Source of the DNA: Engraulis encrasicolus | Taxonomy: Eukaryota > Chordata > Actinopteri > Clupeiformes > Engraulidae | DNA: 64,000 nucleotides | NCBI RefSeq assembly: GCF_034702125.1 | Contig: NC_085865.1 | Location: 26,179,067-26,243,066 of the forward strand | Reading direction: 5' to 3' | Shown here: piece by piece, positions 45,841 to 57,824 of the stretch | How the letters are laid out: each line of letters starts with the position of its first letter | How positions within the stretch are numbered: position 1 is the first letter of the stretch | Position numbers and translations under genes: made by a program | The notes under the pieces: model-generated | The model's database searches: none | Told to the model about the DNA's origin: nothing | What the model saw: only the letters and a program-made list of their open reading frames with translations

Positions 45841-48800
45841 ATGTCACAAAATCAGCCAAACCCGACGGTAAATACCGCACCAACCATGGCAGGGATAATC
45901 GGAAGAAAGGACAGTTTTGATAGTGCGGCGGAGGACTGGACAACATACATTGAGAGGTTGGATCAGTACTTTGTTGCAAACGACATTCCAAACAGCAAAA
46001 AGGTAGCTGTACTGCTTAGTGTAATGGGAGCTAAGACATATAATTTGCTGCGCAGCCTAATGACTCCAGATAAACCTGCTGATAAGTCGTACACAGCCAT
46101 TGTTACTGCGTTAGAGACTCATCTGAATCCGAAGCCTCTCGTCATTGCTGAGAGTTTTAAATTTCATAAACGAAACCAGTTGAAGACAGAGTCTATTGCT
46201 GAATTCGTTGCAGAGTTGAGGAGACTGTCTGAGCATTGTTCATTTGGAAGAAATCTATTAGATTCACTGCGAGACAGATTTGTGTGCGGGCTGATAAACG
46301 AAAATATACAGAAACGGCTGTTAACAGAAAAAGACCTGACGCTGAAGCTCGCGACGTCAATGGAAGCTGCTGCCAAAGGCGCTACCGAGCTGCAACAGCA
46401 GATGGCGCAAGAATGCCATGTACACGAGTGCAATGTGCACAAGATAGACAAAAGACAACAGAAAAGTGATGCATGTTATCGCTGTGGCAAGAAGTCACAC
46501 ACTCCAGCTGAATGTTGGTTTAAAGATAAAGAATGCAACAAATGCCAGAAAACAGGTCACATACAGAAAATGTGCAAAACCAAAATGAGAGAAAAAATGA
46601 AAGAGAAAAAGTTCCACAAACGAAAAGATAAACAAAGAGAAATGCATGACATTGAAACTTGCTCTTCTGACACAGATAGTGCACAAGACCTAGCCTGCTT
46701 TGATGTATGCTCATTGAAAAGACCCAACAGGGGAATTATATGGGTTTCACCTAAAGTGGAGGGGAAAACACTGACCATGGAGTTAGATACTGGATCTGCA
46801 TTGTCAGTCATCTCCAAAAAGGATTACCAGGCACACTTCTCACATCTAAAATTACAGTCTACTGATGTAATGCTCAAAACTTACACAGGGGAGCGCATAG
46901 TCCCAATGGGCGTGGTCAAGGTGAAGGTACACTACAGCGATCAACGCCATGTGCTGTTCCTGTATGTTGTTGAGAGAGGAGGTGCACCCCTGTTTGGCCG
47001 TGAATGGCTTTGTGAGATACAATTGGATTGGCAGTCAATTAAAGAAATGCAAGCAACGGTGACCAAAAAGCAGAGCACCGTCTCTACAACTGAAAAATTG
47101 AATAAAATACTTACCAATGCAGGTGAAGTGTTTCAAGATGGCATAGGCACACTTAAACACCTGAAAGCCCAGATTGTGCTGGAAGATGACGCTGTTCCCA
47201 AATTCCACAAGGCGCGCCAGGTTCCATACGCTCTCCGCCCCAAAGTGGAAGATGAACTCCAAAGGCTGGAAAATGAGGGCATCTTATCGAAAGTGGACTG
47301 GTCTGAATGGGCAACGCCAATAGTGCCAGTGGTAAAGGGAAATGGCTCAGTACGCCTCTGCGGAGATTTCAAGGTCACAGTCAATCCGGTCCTGAAGGCG
47401 GAACAGTACCCTCTACCGCGTATTGATGACATCTTTGCAGCGCTGGGCCAAGGTAAGCGATTCTCCAAGATTGACCTAGCACAAGCGTACTTACAGATGG
47501 AGATGGAGGAGTCGTCTAAAAAGTACTTGACCATCAATACCTCCAAAGGTCTCTATCAGTACAACCGCCTGGTCTTCGGCATCGCTTCAGCACCGGCAAT
47601 CTGGCAGAAAGCAATGGAGCAAGTCCTACAGGGCATACCGAATACACAGTGCTATTTGGATGACATAGTCATTACAGGAGAAAATGACGACGCACACCTT
47701 GAAAATCTGGAAAAAGTGCTCAAAAGATAGAACGAATTTGGATTACGGGCCAACAAAGCAAAATGTGAATTCTTCCAAGATGAAATTGAATACTGTGGCC
47801 ACAAAATTGACAAAAACGGGCTACACAAATGCAAAGACAAAATTGACGCTGTATTGAAGGCCCCACCACCACAGAATGTTTCTCAACTGAGATCTTTCTT
47901 GGGCCTAGTAAATTATTACCGAAAATTCTTGCCCAACCTGTCCTCAGTGCTACACCCCTTGAATTGCTTACTCCAACTTGGCAATAAGTGGCACTACTCC
48001 CAGGACTGTGAAAAGGCCTTCAAGCAAGCAAAGGAGTTAGTGACATCAGACAATGTCTTGACACACTATGACCCCCAAGTGCCTCTCAAACTAGCATGTG
48101 ATGCTTCGCCTTACGGAATCGGAGCCGTGCTATCACATCGTTTCAGTGATGGAACAGAGCGACCAATAGCATTTGCCTCCCGATCTCTGAATGCAGCTGA
48201 GCGTAACTATGCGCAAATTGACAGAGAAGCTCTTAGTCTGGTCTGGGGAGTGAAAAAGTTCAACCAATATCTTTATGGTAAGCACTTTACCCTCCTCACG
48301 GATCATAAACCCCTTGTTTCCATCTTTAATCCAGCTAAGGGAGTGCCAGCCATGGCCGCTGCACGACTGCAACGGTGGGCTTTGTTCCTGAGTGCTCACA
48401 CCTACAGCATTGAGTACAAGGGCACACAACATCATGGGAACGCTGACGGGCTGTCCCGTTTGCCACTACAAGTCGCACCACCAGTAAAGACCAAGGAAGC
48501 TGTGGATATGTTCCAGATGGCACAAGTGGATCCTCTACCAGTCACAAGTGAGGAGATCGCGCGAGAGACAGGCCGCGACCCTGTCTTGTCCAAAGTCTAC
48601 GAGTTGACACTGAAAGGCTGGCCACGCCAGGGTGACTCATCCTTACCGGGCTATTCAAGTCGACGAGAACAGCTCACAGTGCATCAAGGATGCATTTTGT
48701 GGGGGGCGAGGGTAGTCATACCACCGAAGCTGCGCCAGAGGGTTCTCACTGTGATACACGAGGGACACTTAGGCGTGGTGAAAATGAAATGCCTTGCAAG

Positions 48801-49556
48801 GAGCTTTGTATGGTGGCCTGGAATCGATGAAAAGCTTGAAGAACTAGCCAAGACATGCTATGGGTGTCTACAGACCCAAAAGTCTCCACCAACAGCCCCA
48901 CTGCATGTGTGGGAATGGCCTACAAAACCATGGCAACGTGTGCACATTGACTACGCGGGACCTTTCCTTGACCACATGTACCTAGTCGTTGTTGATGCGC
49001 ACTCAAAGTGGCCTGAGGTTTTCTGCACAAAGACCGCAACCTCTGCAAAGACAGTTGAACTCTTACGGGCCCTGTTCGCACGCACAGGCCTTCCGCATCA
49101 GATCGTGAGTGACAACGGAACACCTTTCACCGCCGAAGAGTTTCAGCGCTTTGTTAGAAAGAACGGCATACAACACATCACCATTGTGCCGTACCATCCA
49201 GCTTCTAACGGCCAAGCTGAACGTTTCATTCAAACTTTCAAACATTCAATAAAGGCCATGGATAAAGACACAGCATCGCAAACTTTCTGCTGGCCTATCG
49301 CAACAGCACCCATGCTGTAACAGGACAGACCCCCGCTATGCTCTTCCTAGGGCGTCCCCTGAGATCACGCTTAGACTTACTGAAACCCAGTCTACAGCAA
49401 CATGTACAGAAGAAACAGTCTGAATCTGCTCTCCGATCCCAGACACGCTCATTGCGTACATTCCAAGTGGGACAACAGGTGATAGCCAAAGATTACCGCA
49501 ATAAAGGACAAAAGTGGCAGCCTGGCACCAGGGTCATTCCATGTCAATTCACATGA
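45841..49556 (+). pseudogene. Gag-Pol of the Ty3/Gypsy element (one stop, one frameshift)
   Basis: Gag begins MSQNQPNPTVNT. Two CCHC zinc knuckles follow (CYRCGKKSHTPAEC and CNKCQKTGHIQKMC, 46473-46600). The protease has MELDTGSA (about 46779-46800). Reverse transcriptase has LCGDFK and the catalytic YLDD (about 47653-47664). An in-frame TAG at 47728 stops the frame, but the same frame resumes with RNase H (ACDASPYGIGAVL, about 48096) and integrase: an HHCC zinc finger (about 48759-48880), then D (HIDYAG), D (VSDNG) and E (NGQAE) of the DD35E triad. Near 49280 the frame shifts by one, and the integrase C-terminus continues to the foldback insertion. I annotate it as broken. Confidence 0.92.
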
Positions 49557-50640
49557 TTCCCTAGAATCTCCCCAGGTGACCCTCTCCGATTTACCCGATA
49601 TCTCACATACTGTACATGTACCTTTTGATGTCAATTGAAAGAATGCCAAGTTTTAGCACCCTACGTCCAACGGTTGCGGAGATGAAGCCCTCCAAAGTTG
49701 GGGTGCCATGCCCACCTTTCAAGCCTTTGAATTGCATACAAAATGTACAAGCAGATTTTGACACCTCTGGTTTTACTTTGAAGGAAGATACAGGCCTAAA
49801 AGTCACCATGGCCCCTCAATATGACCCTGTCTACCAGATGATGTACTTACAAATGGCATACCTTGATTATTTTTGGCTATATTAAGCCTTAAAAACTCAA
49901 TTTGTGAAACGTGTGTTGAAGAGTCTTGCCATTTTGGGGTTCCATATCTTGGAAACTATGTATGCTTTGGGAGTTACAATTGATTTTCCATCATATTTGG
50001 GAACTGTACAGTGTATTCCAAAAAAATGTAGGGCGCTCAGACTTTAAAAGATAAAATAGGAGGGACTCAAAAACAGCTTTGGGACAAAATTACCTTACGG
50101 TACCCTCTACTTCAGGCCTCAAATTAACCATGTGGGCACTTGATGACTGGAACGCCCTTTTAACCCCATGTACAGTAGCACTGTATCAAACATTCAAGCT
50201 TGGAAAAACTTTGTTTTTCAAAGTTCTTCATATTAATCTTGGCCTTCAAAGTATATGTTTTTCTCTATATCTTATCACAGTGTCTGTTTTGTCTGCTGCC
50301 ATCTGCTGGTCTAAAAAAGTAACAACAGCGTAATGCAAGAAAACAAAAGGGGCTGGAAAATCTTGCCCATAATTTACCAATAAAGCACTGTCATTATTAT
50401 ACAGTATATTGCTATATACTAATTCTGATTTTAACAAGCATGATGAATATTTATAGTTTAAATAATTTCCTAAGTGTGACTGCTTAATGCTCAATCATGA
50501 TGCCAGTCCCAAGATGGCCTCACCCTGAACTACATTTCTACCAGACATGGGGGAGGGGGTGTCCTGGTAGAAATGTAATCATGATTGAGCATTCTGCACA
50601 ATGCTCGTTAAAATCATAATTGATATATAGCAATATACTA

Positions 50641-50720
50641 GCCTAGAAATCTAGACGCCCCTAGTGGCCGCAAAATGAATGCTGTAGGGGTTTTTGGCGC
50701 GGCCAGGCTAGCAATATACT
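50641..50720. repeat. Small insertion A in the right foldback arm
   Basis: GCCTAGAAATCTAGACGCCC opens about 70 bp absent from the left arm. TAGCAATATACT occurs on both sides (50628-50639, 50709-50720), consistent with a target duplication. Confidence 0.6.
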
Positions 50721-50745
50721 GTAGAATTAAAGTGCCTTATTGGTA

Positions 50746-50800
50746 GCCTAGCGAGCTTAACCCCTAGGGGCGTCTAGATTTCTAGGCTACTTTATTGGTA
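50746..50800. repeat. Small insertion B in the right foldback arm
   Basis: About 45 bp ending GGGCGTCTAGATTTCTAGGC, the reverse complement of the start of insertion A. TTATTGGTA flanks both sides (50737-50745, 50792-50800). It is absent from the left arm. Confidence 0.6.
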
Positions 50801-51634
50801 AATTATGGGCAAGATGTTTCAGCCCCTTTTGTTTTCTTACATTACACTGTTGTTGCGTTTTTTTGTCCAGCAGATGGCAGGAGACAAAACAGACACTGTG
50901 ATAAGACATAGACAAAAACATGTACTTTGAAGGCCAAGATTAATATGAAGAACTTTGAAAAACAAAGTTTTTCCAAGATGGAATGTTTGATACAGTGCTA
51001 CTGTACATGGGGTTAAAAGGGTGTTCCAGTCATCAAGTGCCCACATGGTTAATTAGAGGCCTGAAGTAGAGAGTACCGTAAGGTAATTTTGTCCAAAATC
51101 TGTTTTTGAGTCCCTCCTATTCCATCATTAAAAGTCAGAGTGCCCTACTTTTTTTGGAATACACTGTACAGTTCCCAAATATGATGGAAAATCAATTATA
51201 ACTCCTAAAGCATACGTAGTTTCTAAGATATGGAACCCCAAAATGGCAAGACTCTTCATCACGCTTTTCACAAATTCAGTTTTTAAGGCTTATATAGCCA
51301 AAAATAATCAAGGCATGTTATTTGTAAGTACATCATCTGGTAGACAGGGTCATATTGAGGGGCCATGGTGATTTTTAGGCCTGTATCTTCCTTCAAACTA
51401 AAACCAGAGGTGTCAAAATCTGCTTGTAAATTTTGTATGCAATTCACAGGCTTGAAAGGTGGGCATGGCACCCCAACTTTGGAGGGCTTCATCTCCGCAA
51501 CGGTTAGACGTAGGGTGCTAATACTTGGTATTCTTTCAATTGACATCAAAAGGTACCTGTATGTCAGATATCGGGTAAATCGGAGAGGGTCATGTGGGGA
51601 AGGCGTGTGAATTGACATGGAATGACCCACAATC

Positions 51635-51985
51635 GTTTCACAAACAGGACTGTTGACCTACCAAGTGAAAGTCGGGCAGGACCTAGTGTGGCGTAGACAC
51701 GTGGATCAGCTGTTGGATGCATCTGGATCGACAAGCGTAGATGCCAACGATACGCCATTCCATGGTGACTTCGAGTTCAGTGACGAAGCCCAAGACACCA
51801 GCGGCCCTGAAGATGATGCAGGTGGCTCTGCACCAGCGTCACCTGTTCCGCAACGTCCTGCTGTGAACCATGTTCCGCAAAGTCCTACTGCGAACCCTGT
51901 TCCGCAACGTCCTGCTGTGAACACTTCACCAGTGAGACGTTACCCAGAAAGGATTAGGAGACCTCCCGAGAGATTCCAGGACTGA
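51635..51985 (+). pseudogene. C-terminal tail of Pol after the foldback insertion
   Basis: The reading resumes with GLLTYQVKVGQDLVWRRHVD and an acidic stretch, and ends RRYPERIRRPPERFQD, the usual end of this type of Gypsy Pol. Inside are about three 36-bp units encoding PVPQRPAVN-like repeats (51840-51925). Confidence 0.8.
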
Positions 51986-52076
51986 GACAGATTGAGAGTA
52001 GATAAATAGTTAGGGTTTAGTTAGTTCTAGTTTAATACTCAGGTAAAGCAGTTTAGTTAAATGGGGATATCAATGC

Positions 52077-52089
52077 TGGAAGGGAGGAG
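52077..52089 (+). other. Polypurine tract
   Basis: TGGAAGGGAGGAG lies directly before the 3' LTR, the expected plus-strand primer site. Confidence 0.75.
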
Positions 52090-52315
52090 TGTTATGTATG
52101 GGAATATATGGGTCTACTTTATTTCATTGCGCATTGATAGTGATTGTTTTAATAGTAATATGCACATGCGCATTAGTCTGTATTGAGTCTTCACAAGTTC
52201 ACTAAAGGAGCCACGGCTCGTTAAATGGCAACTCTTGTGTCCGTGCTTTATTGTAGCACATAAGGTTGAATGTGTGTGTGTAACTTACAACCGAGTAATA
52301 ACTGCATACACAACA
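52090..52315 (+). repeat. 3' LTR
   Basis: 226 bp, same ends and apparently the same sequence as the 5' LTR, followed by TATAT. Confidence 0.95.
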
Positions 52316-52320
52316 TATAT

Positions 52321-53270
52321 TCATTCGTTTTTTCATGATATGTCCCAAAGTTCTACTCCATGATTTGTCCACATCCAAAACACAGATGTTTGCTGAAAAC
52401 TTTGACAGTAGTTCAAATGTGTTGTCTTCGAGATTATCATAAAAGCAACTGGCTTCAGTCAAAAATGTAAACATCACGTCTGCCTGAGCTCTACTTCCTG
52501 AATCCAATGTTAACGTAAGGTGTCAGATCCAGTTATGATTCATCAACTCATCGGTCAATAATATTTTCCGGCGCGCTATTGGTATAAGCATAATCATAAT
52601 GTACTTCAAAAACTGGCGGGGCATCGGTGGAAAGCCAATTAAAAAACAGATGACTCCAAGTCATTTAGAAATTGTGCTTCATTTTCTGCAGTACCGTGTT
52701 TCACCATCGCTGTTAAACAGTGTTTCTCCATAGCCACTGTGGTGTCGCTGTTTAACCAGTTTTATCAGAACCGCCGGTAGAATGCCTACAGACTGCAGAC
52801 AAACTACACAAGCCCTGGGAACAAACTGCGACAGAAATCCTGCAGATCTACAGAGCCACTCCACACGCCACTACAAGAGCTACACCATTCGAGCTGCTGG
52901 AAAATGCGCTCTAGGCTCAACACTTCACACTACACTGCACCACACTCACAAGTCATTCGGAGGGCTGTTCCCAAAGCAAGCTCTGATGTGCACCAGAGAG
53001 GGCAAGGACATGGACGGTACAGACAATCTGCCCTTACCTGACAAGCATGTAATTTTCGAACATTTTCATCCAAGTCGGCAATGCGATTGCCGGCTCCCCA
53101 GGAAAAGGCAGGAACAGCGCAGGTAAGGGTACGTTACCTTAAATTCGGATGTCGCGTTTATCGCTTTTATTTTGGTAAGCCGTGCTTCAAGTGCTTACAT
53201 TAAGAACCACCTCTGGTACCGAACCGTGATTTTTGTGTACCCTTACAGCCCTACCCTCTACCCACATCAA
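52321..53270. other. No supported gene
   Basis: An open frame at 52782-53126 has no recognisable domain and no splice context. At 53214 CTGGTACCGAACCGTGA resembles the border of the CCGAACCG repeat seen near 44300. Confidence 0.4.
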
Positions 53271-53275
53271 TTTGT

Positions 53276-53844
53276 CTACAGGGCGAATAGATCTACGGGG
53301 ACAGCATTTCATTGGACCGTCACACTGCCCTCTCACACCTGGAGGAACCAAACAGCTATGTGCGGATGCTGTTTATTGACTGCAGCTCCGCTTTTAATTC
53401 CTTTCTTTCCCCCTATCAAATGGTGAAATTTGCTGAAGACACCACCGTTATTGGGCTGATCTCTGACAAGAACGAGACTGCCTACAGGGAAGAGGTGGAG
53501 CAGCTGACACGCTGGAGCCAAGACAACAACCTGGCCCTGAACTCCAAGAAAACACAGGAGGTGATCATGAACTTAAGGCGGTGCGGCCAGGGCAACCAAC
53601 CACCACCAGCAGCCCATCAGCATCGGAGGGAAGTCAGTGGAGGTGGTGCAGAGTCTCAAGTTCCTGGGAGCACACATCAGCCAGGGCCAGTCATGGACCA
53701 CCAACACCTCAGCAATAGTCAAAAAGGGGGCCCAAAGTTTATACTTCCTACGGACACTGAAGTATGCCCAGTTAACACAAGAACTGCTAATCAATTTCTA
53801 CCGGTGCAGTATTGAGTCCGTCATTGTGTACTGCATTACATCAT

Positions 53845-53845
<1 letters not shown>
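53276..53845 (+). pseudogene. LINE reverse transcriptase fragment
   Basis: In shifting frames the plus strand reads YRANRSTG, HLEEPNSYVRMLFIDCSSAF, then VKFAEDTTVIGLISDKNETA, ALNSKKTQEVIM, SLKFLGAHISQGQSW and INFYRCSIESVIVYCITSW, in the order of a fish LINE reverse transcriptase. A stretch between the SSAF and FAED motifs is missing, and the catalytic FADD motif reads FAED. It runs into a TG array. Confidence 0.85.
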
Positions 53846-53931
<86 letters not shown>

Positions 53932-53942
53932 GTGTGTGTGTA
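53846..53942. repeat. TG microsatellite ending the LINE fragment
   Basis: It begins inside the codons after the CITSW motif of the LINE. Confidence 0.97.
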
Positions 53943-53989
53943 AATACTTGATCACCTGTACTTGAACCCTGGAAATTGATATATTTTAA

Positions 53990-54348
53990 AGGGACACTGT
54001 GTGAGATTTTTAGTTGTTTATTTCCAGAATTCATGCTGCCCATTCACTAATGTTACCTTTTTCATGAATACTTACCACCAGCATCAAATTCTAAGTATTC
54101 ATTATGACTGGAAAAATTGCACTTTTCATACATGAAAAGGGGGATCTTCTCCATGGTCCACCATTTTGAATTTCCAAAAATTGCCATTTTTGGCTGCAAA
54201 AATGACTGTACTTGGACCATACTAGAAAATATGTGTTTAATACTTAGTAAACTTTCATGTAAAGATCAAATTTGGCAATAGGCAGCCCAGTTTCAATAAG
54301 CAGCATAGTTGCAGTACCTTTTTTGACCATTTCCTGCACAGTGTCCCT
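53990..54348 (-). mobile_element. TTAA-flanked MITE, copy 2 (359 bp)
   Basis: TTAA at 53986-53989 and 54349-54352 flanks AGGGACACTGTG and CACAGTGTCCCT. It is the reverse complement of copy 1 with scattered mismatches and the same length. Confidence 0.8.
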
Positions 54349-56502
54349 TTAAATATTAATATACCATAGTTATACTGTTAAACTTATCTTTGCTTTTGCT
54401 TGCATTTGTGGTTGCATCCAAACAACATCTCACACATTTATATAGTGACAAACTGACAATAAAGCACTACTAATACTAGGCTACTAATAATACCAATGTG
54501 AACGGCCTCTGCTCAGGTAACACAAAAGTGTTTTCTAACTAAAACTATCCAGTGTGCCCACCTGTTCACAATGAAGTGGAAAGAAGACTCATACTTGCTC
54601 TGCCCTGGTTGTGATATGTATGAGAGTTGAGGAGAACGCTGATTATTCAGCCAGTCCACTCAGTGATTTTCATGCCTGGGCACATGAACCAGTGTCATTC
54701 CAATGCCAACACCTTTGGGTTATCCATTCATGGCTACCTACAGCTGCTGCTGCTTGAAACATTTTTCTTGTTTTTTTTTCTCCCTTTCCAAAGCCTGGCC
54801 CTCTAATGAAGTTATGTCTCAAGCTCATTAACTGAAGGTTAGGGTACCGCTCACAGTAGCAGCAGGCAACTTTACAGTCCTCAAATGTCCTCTTTTTTAC
54901 CTCAGTGACTTTTTCCTAAACCACAATATGATCATAGATAAGTATAATTAGGTTTCGTTCACTCTGGCTGTATCACATATTTTTTGTTTTTAGGGTCCTC
55001 TTAATAATGGTGACTCAACTCAAGGCTTTTTAAATGTCTGCAATGGAATTTTCCATTGAAATGTGTAGACCCCTATGGCGTTTCTTTCATTTTTATGTGG
55101 GACATTACCTATAAATAGTGACATAAACAAGATCAAGAGCAGGATTAATCCGGTGGGATATAATACTTTCATAATGAAATCTAATTATTCTGCCTCACAT
55201 TTCGCGGATATTGCTCTGCCACTTGATTTCCACCGCTGGCTTCTTGCAAATGGAAGCAAATAGCCTCAGGCCAAAGATACAGACACAGCTTGCTTTTCCT
55301 GAACAAAAAAATGAAACTGAATGAAAAACAGAGAGCCAGACGGTCAACTTATTATTCCTGACCTCCTTTCCTCCACTTCTGCCACATGGTGACATTTTAG
55401 TAAGCTATGCCCACCCTTCTGAATGTATTCATGACATCAGCACCCTCAAATAAATACCAGCAGTCAGGAGTATAATTGGGCTCAGTAAAAAAAAAAACAG
55501 AGCTAATTTAAGGAGCTGAAATTAACTCCATTCAGAAAACATTTATTCCCACACCAAACTTACTCTTTGGTCAGTGTAACCTTTGTATTGTGTTGTGAAA
55601 ACATTAAAGGCTGTAGAGTTGAAATTAAACTGGACACCTGCAGAATTTTACTCTGACTTTTGACTGCATGTTAGAGTAATTTGTCTCTCCACAGTGTTGT
55701 CAGTAGTACTCTTTATGAATTAACTCTGAAACACTGACACTCCATTTTTTACTGTGTGTGAGAAATTTCAGCCTGAGCTTAGAGACCTGATCCTCTCTCT
55801 TCCCACCATGTTTTTGATTCTAATCCAAATGGACACCAATACATCATCTGTTCACCATGAATATGGATAATATGGATATAAATCCTGTACTGCTGGACTG
55901 AGGAGCCATTTTGCATAATCGTGTTGTCCCTCCCACTGTGTGCTGTTTGAACACCGAGGCCAGAAACATTTGTTCCATTCCGCTTTGATCTGTGTTGTTA
56001 GCGCCACCATCCCCAGCAGGAAAGCAGATCCACTAGCCCTTTGAGGAGTACCATCACAAATATGAGATTAGATTTTTGCCAAAATTTTGAGCTCTCATTA
56101 TGATGTCATAAGGACTTTGCGAGATTTTTAACACAGATTTCTATTGGAGCTGTAGAGTGTTCCAGTAAAATTCTAGAAGAACTGGGGGAAATCCTTACTC
56201 CTCAAAGGGCTAGGGTGCTTTGCTTTCTGGCGATCGGTCAGCTGTGAAGAGCAGAAGACAACATAACACAACTTAATTCCCCTGCACTCCCCTTCGCCCA
56301 CCCACCTGTCCACCCACCCGTCCACTGCAGGGTGTCACGGAGTGATCAGGGCCATGAGAAATATATCCGCTGACAGAGGTTTATGAGGCATGGGTGTTGA
56401 CAATGGAGTGGGTTGGCTGCTCCTCTCCAACTAAATTACGGTGCGATGCGTGTGATTATGCTGACATAGGTGGAACAACATAGGCCTATACACTCAATTT
56501 AA

Positions 56503-56605
56503 CAGTGTTAATTCAACACTTAGATATACTGAATTAACACTCATAGTGTTGTACTACTGCTCTCTAAGTGCCGAATTGATACTCCAAATATTACTGTGTA
56601 GCATT
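56503..56605. repeat. MITE remnant related to the element at 60234
   Basis: GTGTTAATTCAACACTTAGA, CTCTCTAAGTG and TTACTGTGTA occur in the same order as at 60234-60345; the left end is diverged. Confidence 0.4.
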
Positions 56606-56690
56606 GTGAAGTGATGGAAGGTAGCCTAGGCAGATAGATAGAGAGGCGGGAGAGAGGCTGAGGAGAGGGGGCCTGCAGGATGGGGAAGTG

Positions 56691-56792
56691 GGTGGAGGAT
56701 GAGCTAGGTGGGGGATGGAGGGATGCAGTGGCTGGGGCACTGGGTGGAGGATGAGCTAGGTGGGGGATGGAGGGATACAGTGGCTGGGGCGG
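56691..56792. repeat. Two-copy tandem repeat, about 52 bp
   Basis: GATGAGCTAGGTGGGGGATG and CAGTGGCTGGGGC occur twice in succession with one or two mismatches. Confidence 0.7.
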
Positions 56793-56918
56793 ATGAGTGG
56801 ATGGGTAGAGGACAAACATTAATCTCACCTGTGAGTTTTGGGGCTCATCTCTGAAAGCCTGATGCTGTGAAAATGAAATAAATGTTTGCGCTCAGAAGAG
56901 AGAGAAGTGCTGGCAAAG

Positions 56919-56923
<5 letters not shown>

Positions 56924-56970
<47 letters not shown>
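56924..56970. repeat. AG microsatellite
   Basis: About 23 perfect units. Confidence 0.97.
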
Positions 56971-56973
<3 letters not shown>

Positions 56974-57051
56974 TCAGTCGAGCTGCATGCTTGTGAATGT
57001 GGGTCTGTGTATTACAAACGTGTGTATACATGTAAGAGGACCAGCATCATG

Positions 57052-57056
<5 letters not shown>

Positions 57057-57127
<71 letters not shown>
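57057..57127. repeat. TG microsatellite
   Basis: About 35 perfect units. Confidence 0.97.
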
Positions 57128-57536
57128 GTGCACACGTGTGCGGGTGTGGGTGTGCATGGACCTGAGAGGGAGAAAACGGAAGAGATGACAAAATCACACC
57201 CATAATGGAGAGGAAAAAAGGGGTGAGAATCTTTTGCTGTTTATTAGGTCAGTGATGTCGTCACTACAGTAGTCACGACTCCAGATTTCATGTCCAAGTA
57301 AGGACGCAGCCTAAGCCTGGTTACAGTACAGGCTAAGAGCTGACACTCTTAAAATACACTAACAAAGGTAAGTATAGCAATGACACTCAGCAGATCCAAA
57401 GAGCTGAATAAACAGATGCTGCTCCTAGGCCGGCATCTTAGCTGTTTTAGCAAGCTAGTAATAACAGTCCCAGCACTTTCTGTAAGGCCCAGGATATGCT
57501 TGCTGTGTGACTTCACTCTGGTCACATTTCTTTTAA

Positions 57537-57824
57537 AGGTGCACTGTGTAAGATTGTGGCCAGAGTATTGCAACTATGCTGGTCATGGAAACTGTGCTGT
57601 CTACTGCCAAATTTGATCTTTACTTGATCTTTATTTGATTTACTTTTCAAAATGGCAGACAATGGAGAAGATTTCCATTTTCATGTCTGAAAGTGCAATT
57701 TTCCCACTCTTAATGAATACTTAGAATTGGATGGTGGTGGTAAGTATTCATGAAAAAGGTAACAGTTGTGAATGGACATCATGAATTCTGCAAAAAACTA
57801 CAAAAATATTACATAGTGCACCTT
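57537..57824 (+). mobile_element. TTAA-flanked MITE, copy 3 (internally deleted)
   Basis: TTAA flanks AGGTGCACTGTG and TAGTGCACCT. It matches copy 1 but is shorter by about 70 bp in the interior. Confidence 0.75.

Larger units (their letters stand above)
49531..51628. mobile_element. Foldback element: about 1-kb inverted arms nested in the retrotransposon
   Basis: The left arm starts GGGTCATTCCATGTCAATTC and the right end is its reverse complement. The arms (about 49531-50500 and 50577-51628) pair along almost their whole length with scattered mismatches. A short centre contains a second inverted repeat (TACATTTCTACCAG / CTGGTAGAAATGTA at 50531 and 50563). Pol sequence is interrupted exactly between PG and TIV codons. 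A 3-bp repeat CAC (49526-49528, 51628-51630) may be the target duplication but is too short to be sure. Confidence 0.85.
45444..52315 (+). mobile_element. Ty3/Gypsy LTR retrotransposon, full length but defective
   Basis: Two 226-bp LTRs (TG...CA) flank 6.4 kb of internal sequence. TATAT occurs on both sides (45439-45443, 52316-52320), a 5-bp target duplication. The order gag, protease, reverse transcriptase, RNase H, integrase is typical of Ty3/Gypsy (Metaviridae); wording resembles the fish proteins usually labelled K02A2.6-like. The coding frame has an in-frame TAG at 47728-47730, a frameshift near 49280, and a 2.1-kb foldback insertion at 49531-51628. The copy cannot encode an intact polyprotein. 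Confidence 0.95.

Noticed and set aside
45841..49320. A domesticated host gene derived from Gypsy gag-pol
   Set aside because: It lies between two matching LTRs with a target duplication and is broken by a stop and a frameshift, so it is an ordinary defective retrotransposon.
52782..53126. Open frame of 114 codons
   Set aside because: No recognisable domain, no start context or splice sites, and flanked by transposon debris.
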